Below are positions 1 to 7,081 of a stretch of DNA of 8,544 nucleotides, one piece after another. Both the position numbers and the translations under genes were made by a program. The stretch's first letter is position 1. Each line of letters opens with the position of its first letter. Below the pieces are notes generated by a model that did no database searches, was not told the origin of the DNA, and saw only the letters and a program-made list of their open reading frames with translations. This DNA comes from Bacteroidota bacterium (GTDB lineage: Bacteria; Bacteroidota; Bacteroidia; Bacteroidales; 4484-276): assembly GCA_013203545.1 (NCBI GenBank), contig JABMQA010001230.1, positions 1-8,544 of the forward strand. Reading direction: 5' to 3'.

Positions 1-1
1 C

Positions 2-2239
2 AGGATTCGTCCTGTTTTGGGTTTTTCCAATGAGCAATCCTACCTGGCGGACGACACTAATTTTCCGCCTGCATTCATCGAAATGCTGGCTTTATATACC
101 AAACAAATTTATCAGGTTGATTCTTTGCCACCGGACCCTTCGCCTGGAATACAGCAAATGTGGGATGATTTACTGGGCTCCCCATATCAACTGGATGGTG
201 GGAGATCCATATCACCTCTGATCGGTACCAACTGGAATCAGTCGTGTTATTACAACGAGCTTTGCCCTTATGATGCGGGAGCGCCCTATGGATATTGTAG
301 TCATGTGCCTGTTGGGTGCGTTGCGGTTGCTATGGGACAGGTTATGAAATATTGGGATTTTCCGGTGGTTGGAACAGGCACTCATTCATATTATGCCTCT
401 CCATACGGTACTCAAACTGCTAATTTTGGCAATACCACCTACGATTGGGAATCGATGCCGTCGGAATTGAACGCGAATAATACCGCGGTAGCTACCCTCC
501 TATACCATTGTGGGGTGGCCGTCAACATGCAATATGGCCCAAACGGTTCAGGCGCTTATACCGGTGAAACAGCTTCCGCACTCGAAACCTATTTTAATTA
601 CGATGAAGGTATCGCGTACGTTAACAAAAGCAGTTATTCCAACGAGGTTTGGGAAAACATGCTCAGGGGCGAACTGGATCTTGAAAGGCCCGTTATTTAC
701 CGCGGACAGGGGTCAGGTGGGCATGCGTGGGTTTGTGACGGATATTCCGGTACCAACTATTTTCATATGAACTGGGGATGGGGAGGGTATTACAATGGGT
801 ACTTTTATCTTTCTGACCTAACACCCGGATCTTATTCCTTCACATCCAATCAGGCGGTAGTTTTGGGAATTGTCCCATCCGATATGAATACATACCCACC
901 GGTTGATCTACATGCGACAGTGTTGGGAAATGATGTCCAGTTATCATGGGGGCCACCCAACGGACCCCCGGATGACTGGTTGCATTGGGATGAAGGTAAC
1001 AATTTCGGCGGACTGGGCTTGCAGGGCGGGGGCTCCTTCCTGGTGGCAGCAAAATGGGAACCTTCCCATCTTGAGCAATACGATGATCAGTATATTACAA
1101 AAGTTCAATTTTTCCCCCTGGATGATCAACCCACCTTTAAAATACATGTCTGGAAAGGGCCAAATGCTTCAACTGCATTGCATTCACAAACCATTTCAAA
1201 TATTAATGTTGGACAATGGAATGTCGTGGAACTTTCCAATTCCATTCCTGTTGATGTTACAGTTGATCTTTGGATTGGAATGGAAATATCAGGACAGCTA
1301 CCAGGGGTAAACCCTGTTGGATACGATGCCGGCCCTGCGGTGATAGGCTATGGGGACATGTTAAGTTTTGATGGCGTTACATGGGAAACAGCAACAACTT
1401 ATGGCCTGGATTTCAACTGGAACTTACAAACATACATCGCCCCAGAACCTGATCAGTCAAAAACAGATCAGACGTCCATTAATGATTTTACCGCTACTGC
1501 AAATTCTTCTTTCCAATTGGTATATGAGCAAACAAAAAAAACGGCTTATCCCCCGGATGCGGGATCCAGGGATTTGCTGGGTTATAATATTTACAGGGAT
1601 GACATTAAAGTAAACACATCAATCCATCCGGGGTTGATTTATTTGGATGGGAATGTTCCATTGGGACAGCACACCTATTTTGTTACCGCGGTATATAACC
1701 AGGGCGAAAGCATACCATCGGATGCTGTAATGATAAACATCGGGATGGCGGAACAGGTCATCACTCTATCAGAAGGATGGAATGGCGTTTCATCATACCT
1801 TTTACCTGAAAGCCCGGATTTTGAATCCATTTGCCTCTCCATAACAGGTAACCTTGAATTTGCGCAAAACCTTAGCGGATATTATTACCCTGAATTCGAC
1901 ATTAATACACTCGGGGACTGGAATGAAAAATCAGGGTATTTATTTAAAGTGAATGCCGGTTGTGAATTGCCAATAACGGGATTCACTTTTGATGACCGTA
2001 CCGTTCAACTTTATAGCGGATGGAACCTGATACCGGTTTTATCGGAGTGTGAGGTGGCTACTACGGATCTGTTTTATGGTATTATAGGTAATATTACAGT
2101 TGTAAAAGATGCTGCCGGTTCAGGGATTTATTGGCCATCGATGAATATTAATACCATTCCTGTGATGCTCCCGGGAAGATCATATTGGGTTAAAATTTTT
2201 AGTAATAAAACCATAACTTTTCCTGAGTGTGAAAATTAG
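2..2239 (+). CDS. C10 family (streptopain-like) secreted cysteine protease, 5'-truncated by the window edge
   Basis: Partial gene. The frame is open to the left edge, and its first residues (RIRPVLGFSNE) match the end of the inhibitory propeptide seen in C10 proteases, so the TTG at base 17 is not the start. The catalytic domain spans about 209-877. It carries the nucleophile Cys at 317-319 within VGCVAVAMGQVMKYW, the catalytic His at 722-724 within GGHAWVCDGY, and NWGWGG at 770-787; all align with SpeB motifs as I know them, so activity is likely. Next comes an Fn3-like start (about 899-958), a beta-rich insert (about 977-1444), and an Fn3-like second half with GYNIYRDD and a VTAVYNQGES motif (about 1568-1744). 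The end is two related modules around GWN (1757-1981 and 2003-2227). No T9SS sorting domain ends the protein, which is odd for this phylum. The signal peptide would lie outside the window. Family assignment is secure; substrate and anchoring are unknown. Confidence 0.9.
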   Translation, partial: RIRPVLGFSNEQSYLADDTNFPPAFIEMLALYTKQIYQVDSLPPDPSPGIQQMWDDLLGSPYQLDGGRSISPLIGTNWNQSCYYNELCPYDAGAPYGYCSHVPVGCVAVAMGQVMKYWDFPVVGTGTHSYYASPYGTQTANFGNTTYDWESMPSELNANNTAVATLLYHCGVAVNMQYGPNGSGAYTGETASALETYFNYDEGIAYVNKSSYSNEVWENMLRGELDLERPVIYRGQGSGGHAWVCDGYSGTNYFHMNWGWGGYYNGYFYLSDLTPGSYSFTSNQAVVLGIVPSDMNTYPPVDLHATVLGNDVQLSWGPPNGPPDDWLHWDEGNNFGGLGLQGGGSFLVAAKWEPSHLEQYDDQYITKVQFFPLDDQPTFKIHVWKGPNASTALHSQTISNINVGQWNVVELSNSIPVDVTVDLWIGMEISGQLPGVNPVGYDAGPAVIGYGDMLSFDGVTWETATTYGLDFNWNLQTYIAPEPDQSKTDQTSINDFTATANSSFQLVYEQTKKTAYPPDAGSRDLLGYNIYRDDIKVNTSIHPGLIYLDGNVPLGQHTYFVTAVYNQGESIPSDAVMINIGMAEQVITLSEGWNGVSSYLLPESPDFESICLSITGNLEFAQNLSGYYYPEFDINTLGDWNEKSGYLFKVNAGCELPITGFTFDDRTVQLYSGWNLIPVLSECEVATTDLFYGIIGNITVVKDAAGSGIYWPSMNINTIPVMLPGRSYWVKIFSNKTITFPECEN

Positions 2240-2283
2240 TAGTTAATTTAACTGTAGCTTAGAAACAATTTAATAAATTTTAC

Positions 2284-3444
2284 ATGCTGTTTAAAGACGT
2301 TATTGGTCAGGATCATATTGTCGGACAATTGTTACAGACAATTCGGGAAAACAGAATCAGTCATGCACAATTGTTCTTTGGTGGCGAGGGACATGGTAAA
2401 CTTGCGCTGGCAATTGCATATGCACAATTCATTAACTGTACGGATAAATATAAATTCACAACCCTTGACTCATGTGGTGTATGTAAATCATGTATAAAAT
2501 ACAACAAACTGATACATCCGGACCTTCATTTCATTTATCCTGTTGCTGCAAATAAAACGATAAAGGAGAAGCCTGTCAGTAAAATGTTTATCAAGCAGTG
2601 GCGTGAGTTTTTGATCGGAAACAATTACTATGTTTCATTATCCGAATGGTATGAAAAAATTGAAATTGAGCGAAAACAGGCAGGTATCAATGTACATGAT
2701 TGCAATGAAATAATCAGGACGTTGAACTACACAAGTTATGAGTCGGAATATAAAGTCATGATCATATGGATGATAGAAAAGTTGAATTACCAGGCTGCAC
2801 CAAAGCTTTTAAAAATCCTTGAAGAGCCACCTGATAAAACCCTGTTTTTACTCATTGCTCAACAAACCGATCAAATAATCCCTACCATTCTCTCCAGGAC
2901 CCAATTGGTGAAGATCCCGAAAATTGAGGATAAACAACTGGCTGAAGCCTGCGCAACCAAACTGGATATGGGCAATTATGATACACAATCCATTTTGTCA
3001 CTGGCCAACGGTAGCTTTAAGGAGGCCGTTAGGATGTTACAACAAAGTGATCAAAGAAAAGGGCAGTTCGAAAAATTTGTAACCTGGATGCGTCTTTGCT
3101 GGACCCCCGATATCCCGAAGCTTATGGGATTTTGCGATCAGATTGCCCGCGAAAGCCGCGAAAACATCAAAAGCTTTTTATTAATGGGGATGTCAATTCT
3201 GAGAAAGTGTCTGGTAATGAACTATACCAACGATGAGGTGATAGTGGTGAGAAAAGAAGAAGAAGGGTTCTTTTCAAAATTTTCGCCATATATCCACAAC
3301 ACCAATGGACATCGCTTTTCAGAAGAATTCAACAATGCCATTTACCATATTGAAAGAAACGCAAATACCGGAATTGTAATGCTCGACCTGTCGCTTACCG
3401 TAGCCAGGCTTTTAAAAATTAAGCCGGAAAACCCTGCATCATAG
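2284..3444 (+). CDS. holB: DNA polymerase III subunit delta' (clamp loader)
   Basis: This is the delta-prime subunit of the clamp-loader complex, which helps load the sliding clamp onto primed DNA in the cytoplasm. The 386-aa protein opens with FKDVIGQDHIVGQL, followed by an AAA+ P-loop (GGEGHGKL, residues 33-40). A zinc-module cysteine set follows at residues 52, 64, 67 and 70, then a Walker B-like strand VMIIWMIEKL (158-167), EEPP (180-183) and SRTQ (204-207) in place of the SRC motif of gamma/tau subunits. The P-loop Lys is followed by Leu rather than Thr/Ser, which fits a subunit with weak or no ATPase activity. The ATG start gives the conserved amino end; the upstream sequence is A/T-rich with no clear Shine-Dalgarno, as is usual in Bacteroidota. 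It begins 44 bases after the protease stop with no terminator between them, so readthrough is possible. It pairs with ricT downstream, a common Bacteroidota arrangement. Confidence 0.93.
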   Translation: MLFKDVIGQDHIVGQLLQTIRENRISHAQLFFGGEGHGKLALAIAYAQFINCTDKYKFTTLDSCGVCKSCIKYNKLIHPDLHFIYPVAANKTIKEKPVSKMFIKQWREFLIGNNYYVSLSEWYEKIEIERKQAGINVHDCNEIIRTLNYTSYESEYKVMIIWMIEKLNYQAAPKLLKILEEPPDKTLFLLIAQQTDQIIPTILSRTQLVKIPKIEDKQLAEACATKLDMGNYDTQSILSLANGSFKEAVRMLQQSDQRKGQFEKFVTWMRLCWTPDIPKLMGFCDQIARESRENIKSFLLMGMSILRKCLVMNYTNDEVIVVRKEEEGFFSKFSPYIHNTNGHRFSEEFNNAIYHIERNANTGIVMLDLSLTVARLLKIKPENPAS

Positions 3445-3451
3445 ATTTTAT

Positions 3452-3459
3452 TAACTTTG
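3452..3459 (+). promoter_or_regulatory. Probable Bacteroidota -7 promoter element for ricT
   Basis: TAACTTTG, in the context TTAACTTTGCA, matches the Bacteroidota primary-sigma -7 consensus TAnnTTTG exactly. It begins 7 bases after the holB stop codon and would give a leader of about 40 bases before the ricT ATG. I see no good TTG at the expected -33 position, which would fall inside the end of holB, so the promoter may be moderate in strength. It suggests ricT can be transcribed separately from holB. Confidence 0.55.
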
Positions 3460-3504
3460 CACGTTGGAATAATCATTATATTTTAAAGAAGATAATCAGT
3501 AAAG

Positions 3505-4707
3505 ATGGACGAAAATAATTCCCAGGATATCACCAATAACAACAATAATGCTTTCCTGACAAGGGGGTGTTGTCACCCTCCACAGCTGTACCACGATAAC
3601 AGCAACATTGCTAAGCACCGGTGTTGTAAACTGGATGCATTCGATTGGTTAAAAGATATAGAATTGCCCGAAGATCAACCGAAATTCGAAATCATTGAAG
3701 TTCGTTTTAAAAACAGCCGAAAGGAGTACTTCAGGTGTACTGCTGACCTTAAACTTGCGGAAGGTGATGTTGTTGCCGTTGAAGCTTCACCCGGACATGA
3801 TATTGGCATAGTTACCCTTACTGGGGAAATTGTGAAACTGCAAATGAACAAAAGGGGATTTGACATCAATTCGGACACCATCAAACGAGTTTACCGAAGG
3901 GCAAGATTATCGGATATCGAAAAATGGCTCAACGCAGTTGAACTGGAAGAACCTGCTAAGTTCAAGTCGAGAAACATTGCCCGTAACCTGAGTTTAAGCA
4001 TGAAAATTAACGATGTGGAATACCAGGGGGATGAAACCAAGGCTATTTTTTACTATACGGCCGAGGAGCGTGTGGATTTCAGGGAGCTAATCAAGGTTAT
4101 GGCGGAGCAGTTTAAGGTGCGAATTGAAATGCGTCAGATTGGCGTACGACAGGAAGCTGCAAGATTAGGGGGTATTGGATCGTGTGGGCGTGAATTGTGT
4201 TGTTCAACATGGCTAACCAATTTTAGCTCTGTTACCACAAACACGGCAAGGACACAGCAACTATCCCTGAATCCACAAAAACTGGCCGGGCAATGTGGTA
4301 AGCTAAAATGTTGCCTTAACTATGAAAACCCGGTATATTTGGATGCGCTTAAAAACTTTCCCAATCCTGAAATTATCCTGAAAACACAAAACGGTGAAGC
4401 AATTCATCAAAAATCAGATGTGTTTAAAAAGGTGCTATGGTACGCTTATCTCAACGATCAGTCAAACCTGATGGCCCTCTCTGTTGATAAAGTCAACGAA
4501 ATCATCTCCGACAACAAGAAAGGAATATTCCCGAAGCAACTCGAGGATTACGCACTGAAACGGGAGCTAAAGGTTGAATATTCAACCTCGCCAATCGAAG
4601 AAGAGGATATCAACCGTTTTGATAAAATGGAAGAGCGCCCGAAAAAGAAAGGCCCTTCAAAAAACAGTAGAAATGATAACCGAAACAATAGAAATAATCG
4701 CAGGTAG
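3505..4707 (+). CDS. ricT: PSP1-domain protein, RicT/YaaT family iron-sulfur protein
   Basis: In Bacillus subtilis, RicT (YaaT) is part of the RicAFT complex, which carries [4Fe-4S] clusters and affects RNA processing and development; the role in Bacteroidota is not established. The 400-aa protein has a Cys-rich amino end (Cys22-Cys23 in RGCCHPP and Cys40-Cys41 in RCCKLD). The PSP1 core (about residues 62-275) contains EGDVVAVEASPGHDIG. Its paired cysteines are SCGRELCCSTWL (Cys227, 232, 233) and GQCGKLKCCLNYE (Cys264, 269, 270). The tail (about 379-400) is Lys/Arg/Asn-rich, likely disordered and possibly nucleic-acid-binding. The ATG start follows an A/G-rich stretch (AAAGAAGA about 20 bases upstream, AAAG adjacent). 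No RicA or RicF partner is visible here. The gliding lipoprotein gene gldH, which I recall often following ricT in this phylum, is not found downstream. Confidence 0.9.
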   Translation: MDENNSQDITNNNNNAFLTRGCCHPPQLYHDNSNIAKHRCCKLDAFDWLKDIELPEDQPKFEIIEVRFKNSRKEYFRCTADLKLAEGDVVAVEASPGHDIGIVTLTGEIVKLQMNKRGFDINSDTIKRVYRRARLSDIEKWLNAVELEEPAKFKSRNIARNLSLSMKINDVEYQGDETKAIFYYTAEERVDFRELIKVMAEQFKVRIEMRQIGVRQEAARLGGIGSCGRELCCSTWLTNFSSVTTNTARTQQLSLNPQKLAGQCGKLKCCLNYENPVYLDALKNFPNPEIILKTQNGEAIHQKSDVFKKVLWYAYLNDQSNLMALSVDKVNEIISDNKKGIFPKQLEDYALKRELKVEYSTSPIEEEDINRFDKMEERPKKKGPSKNSRNDNRNNRNNRR

Positions 4708-4804
4708 GATATTAATTCCATTCAATGAAACTCCCACCATCAGCAATGGGATATCAATAACAAGGGGCTGTTTCAAAAGGCATTGTGATTATTTAGATAA
4801 AAGA

Positions 4805-4920
4805 TTTGAAACACATAGGCACAGTAGGGCACAGTAGAATAATCACATAGAAAAAAACCGTATGTGAAAACCTATGATCCCTCTGTTCTTCGTGTCACCT
4901 TCGTGTAACTCGTGATAAAA
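4805..4920. repeat. Degenerate intergenic repeat element with short direct and inverted repeats
   Basis: The segment contains a perfect 10-base tandem duplication, GGCACAGTAG, at 4818-4827 and 4828-4837. It also has nested inverted repeats: CATAGG (4814-4819) with CCTATG (4871-4876), enclosing CACATA (4844-4849) with TATGTG (4861-4866). On the right side CTTCGTGT occurs at 4888-4895 and 4899-4906, period 11, followed by a third partial copy TCGTG at 4910-4914. This resembles the 'cacatag/cacagag ... ctctgtg/cttcgtg' class of dispersed intergenic elements I know from environmental Bacteroidota genomes. Membership is recognised from memory, not from a search. It encodes nothing visible. Confidence 0.55.
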
Positions 4921-5005
4921 TTCAACTTCCTGAACTACTTCCATTAGAATGCCCATGTAAAAAGGCGAATAAGGACTGCACAAAGTTACTCAAAGGATGA
5001 AAAAG

Positions 5006-5045
5006 AAAATCCCTGACATTGTTTAAAGCAACGTCAGGGATTTTT
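5006..5045 (-). terminator. Intrinsic terminator, likely bidirectional
   Basis: A perfect 12-base inverted repeat, AAAATCCCTGAC (5006-5017) and GTCAGGGATTTT (5033-5044), encloses a loop that can pair further. A T-tract follows on both strands. It lies 18 bases beyond the stop codon of the minus-strand gene at 5064-6926. It could also stop plus-strand transcripts coming from ricT. Confidence 0.88.
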
Positions 5046-5063
5046 AATAGTTAAAAAATTATC

Positions 5064-6926
5064 TTATTCAACGATCATTTTTTTGCTTACCAGTTGCTTG
5101 TCAATACTAACACTGTAAAAATAAACACCGGTAGGTAAACGACTCACATCAAACCGGAAATGGTGTGTTCCTGCATTCACATTTCTTGCAGGAATTGAAT
5201 GGACAGCCTGTCCAATAGCGTTTTTCACAACCAACCCGATTTCTGCCGGCCGTTGGAGCTGAACCAGAACCGAGGTTAACCCATTTGCAGGATTGGGATA
5301 ATTCTGCTGTACCTCAAACTCAGGTTTTGATGCTAAATATGCAGGAGTTCCAACAATTTCTTCCTTTTCCACATTTATATAAACCTCGCGGTTCTGCTGG
5401 AAGTCGTGGTCACCATTCTGCCCAAGTCCGGGATCCAGGTCTGCATTATAGAGCATGTGTACCCCATCATCGTTATTTGTTTCCGACATGTGAGCATAAA
5501 TACACTCATCAAAGATGTGCATAATATCATCATTCAAATCCAGGAAATCGCCCCAGGTATAACCCCCGTCTGGAGAAGCCCTCATCCAGACATGTTTGTA
5601 ATTCCAAATGGTATTGTCATAAGTTTCTGTAGTTGAAGAATAGGACACGTATAATACGCCATCTTCATCACTCATGATCTGCGGATTTGTTGAAAGGCCC
5701 ATGTTTCGATAGTACATAGGAGAGCCAGGATCTGTAATAAATGTAATTTCACCGTCGTTATTTACATCCTGTGTCCATCCAATTAGGTTATAATCTTCAA
5801 TCAGCTCACCATCGCCATAGGGGCTGAGTGCATACAGGTCATCCGAAAAGGGATCCATGGTTTCGTTCCAGTAGCCGATGCCATCAACCTTAGGATAGAG
5901 ATTGAATGAAGTGCCGGCCACATCCTTACGAACCCTGTTGATGCCAAACACCACATGTGCCATTCCACTATTATCAAGCGTTATATCAGCTGAATAATCC
6001 ACACAATAGAAGGTGTCGCAAATGGTTTCATCGTTGTAAAACTGATATGGGTGTTCCCAAATGATGGTTTTATCCCAGTTGTCACCGTTATCGGTAGATT
6101 TCATCAAAAACATATCATGCCACACCGAAGCGCAAACAAAAGCAAGCGTTTCGTTTTTGGGCTCGGCCCACACTACATTGTCTGCAGTGATTTCGGTGTA
6201 ATAGTCTTCACCCACACCATCCAGAATTTCATATTCAACATCCCAGGATTCTGCGCCATCCAGCGACCGCCAATAACCCAGGGCGTTAGGTTGACCCATA
6301 TAATCATTTCTGATGATCCCCAACAGGTGCACATATGTACGGTCAGGCCCTAAGGTGGCCATTGCAGGCCAGGTCACTTTTTCATTACCTGCCGGGCCGC
6401 TAATGGATGTTTCCACCCAATCACCCTCTCCTTTTACCTCTCTGCGGAGGATAATCATGGCATCTACAGCATTATGCGAAATAATAATTTCTCCTGCAGT
6501 GCCCAGCGGAGCATAGGTTGGCCAACCACACCTTTGCGATTCAATGCGCAATTCAGGCCAATCCTGCCACGTAGTTCCGTTAAAATAATTATACCCAGAT
6601 CCACGGTCAGGGAAATTTCCAGCTATCTCCATCCCCTTGGACCAGGTGGTTCCAATGGTTCCGTCGGGATAAACAAACATCCTGGTATTCAGGGAACCAT
6701 TTGTTTGCAAATCATAATACGTTTCTCCGACCTCTGCCTCAGAAAGAAGCAAGTTTGCCGATTTTACCGGCCCCGGATACTGTGCATTGCTGATGCCATC
6801 AGCTTGTTGTGAATGATCGGCCTTTACCTCTAAAAGTAAGGATGCCTTTGGTGGTAAAACCCTGGTTTGCGCCATAAGTCCCACTGTAAAACACATCACC
6901 AGGATAATTGTAAAAAGTTTTTTCAT
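5064..6926 (-). CDS. Secreted Asp-box (BNR-like) protein with T9SS type A sorting domain
   Basis: This is an exported protein of unknown substrate, 620 aa and complete. A signal peptide (MKKLFTIILVMCFTVGLMAQ) has a likely cleavage site after MA, residue 19. Three Asp-box motifs of the form S-x-D-x-G-x-x-W are visible: SLDGAESW (221-228), STDNGDNW (277-284) and SPDGGYTW (451-458). These typify beta-propeller folds such as sialidases and BNR proteins, but I see no clear sialidase catalytic set, so enzymatic activity should not be assumed. DVNNDGEI (387-394) resembles a calcium-binding loop but lacks the usual acidic residue at position 12. The carboxy end (about 539-620) is a T9SS type A domain, with QQNYPNPANG, LPTGVYFYSV and a basic KKMIVE terminus, so secretion or surface attachment is expected. 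The ATG is fixed by the signal peptide; only a weak AAAGAAC precedes it. A strong terminator follows. The next minus-strand gene upstream has the same architecture. Confidence 0.9.
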   Translation of the reverse strand: MKKLFTIILVMCFTVGLMAQTRVLPPKASLLLEVKADHSQQADGISNAQYPGPVKSANLLLSEAEVGETYYDLQTNGSLNTRMFVYPDGTIGTTWSKGMEIAGNFPDRGSGYNYFNGTTWQDWPELRIESQRCGWPTYAPLGTAGEIIISHNAVDAMIILRREVKGEGDWVETSISGPAGNEKVTWPAMATLGPDRTYVHLLGIIRNDYMGQPNALGYWRSLDGAESWDVEYEILDGVGEDYYTEITADNVVWAEPKNETLAFVCASVWHDMFLMKSTDNGDNWDKTIIWEHPYQFYNDETICDTFYCVDYSADITLDNSGMAHVVFGINRVRKDVAGTSFNLYPKVDGIGYWNETMDPFSDDLYALSPYGDGELIEDYNLIGWTQDVNNDGEITFITDPGSPMYYRNMGLSTNPQIMSDEDGVLYVSYSSTTETYDNTIWNYKHVWMRASPDGGYTWGDFLDLNDDIMHIFDECIYAHMSETNNDDGVHMLYNADLDPGLGQNGDHDFQQNREVYINVEKEEIVGTPAYLASKPEFEVQQNYPNPANGLTSVLVQLQRPAEIGLVVKNAIGQAVHSIPARNVNAGTHHFRFDVSRLPTGVYFYSVSIDKQLVSKKMIVE

Positions 6927-6970
6927 AAATGTTCTTTTTTGATTAGTAAATTAGTATTGATTTGAAATCG

Positions 6971-6978
6971 CAAAATTC
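6971..6978 (-). promoter_or_regulatory. Candidate -7 promoter element for the 620-aa Asp-box protein gene
   Basis: On the minus strand this reads GAATTTTG, which differs from the Bacteroidota -7 consensus TAnnTTTG only at the first base. It lies 44 bases upstream of the ATG, a normal leader length. I see no TTG at the -33 position. The preceding gene ends in a terminator, so a promoter is expected in this interval, but this exact assignment is tentative. Confidence 0.3.
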
Positions 6979-7025
6979 ACGATAAAAATATGCATTTTTT
7001 GTATGCAGGTGAATTAAAATCAATA

Positions 7026-7063
7026 AAAAAGCCGGCTACAATAAATATAATAGCCGGCCTTTT
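7026..7063 (-). terminator. Intrinsic terminator after the second Asp-box protein gene
   Basis: GCCGGCTA (7031-7038) pairs perfectly with TAGCCGGC (7051-7058) around a 12-base A/T-rich loop. The minus strand continues into a run of six T. The stem begins about 18 bases after the stop codon of the gene at 7082, separating it from the next minus-strand gene. Confidence 0.87.
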
Positions 7064-7081
7064 GTATTAAGTCCCTAATTG

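Larger units (their letters stand above)
4708..5063. other. Gene-free intergenic stretch between convergent genes
   Basis: I see no credible coding region in these 356 bases. The only longer plus-strand frame entering it begins inside ricT in another frame and lacks protein-like features. The stretch contains the repeat-rich segment at 4805-4920, an 8-base inverted pair GTTTCAAA (4770-4777) and TTTGAAAC (4805-4812), and the terminator hairpin at 5006-5045. No clear stand-alone terminator follows ricT directly; the distal hairpin could serve both strands. Confidence 0.7.

Noticed and set aside
17..19. TTG as start codon of the protease
   Set aside because: The frame is open to the left edge, and the residues before it (RIRPV) continue the conserved propeptide, so the gene starts outside the window.
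2255..2262. TAGCTTAG as a promoter for holB
   Set aside because: It has one mismatch to TAnnTTTG in the diagnostic TTTG part and no -33 element, too weak to list.
4574..4837. 87-aa plus-strand open frame after ricT, considered as a gldH remnant
   Set aside because: Half of it overlaps ricT in another frame, and the rest crosses the repeat element. It has no signal peptide, lipobox or family motif.
4888..4920. Period-11 CTTCGTGT repeats as a CRISPR-like or iteron array
   Set aside because: There are only two full copies and one partial, the spacers are 3 bases, and no cas or replication genes are nearby.
5285..6812. Several plus-strand open frames of 67-112 aa
   Set aside because: All lie antisense to the well-supported secreted protein gene at 5064-6926 and show no protein-like features.
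6942..6956. ATTAGTA direct repeat upstream of the 620-aa gene
   Set aside because: It is two 7-base A/T-rich copies, with nothing to separate it from background.
6991..7007. TGCAT...ATGCA inverted repeat as an operator
   Set aside because: The arms are only 5 bases in an A/T-rich region, so this is easily expected by chance.
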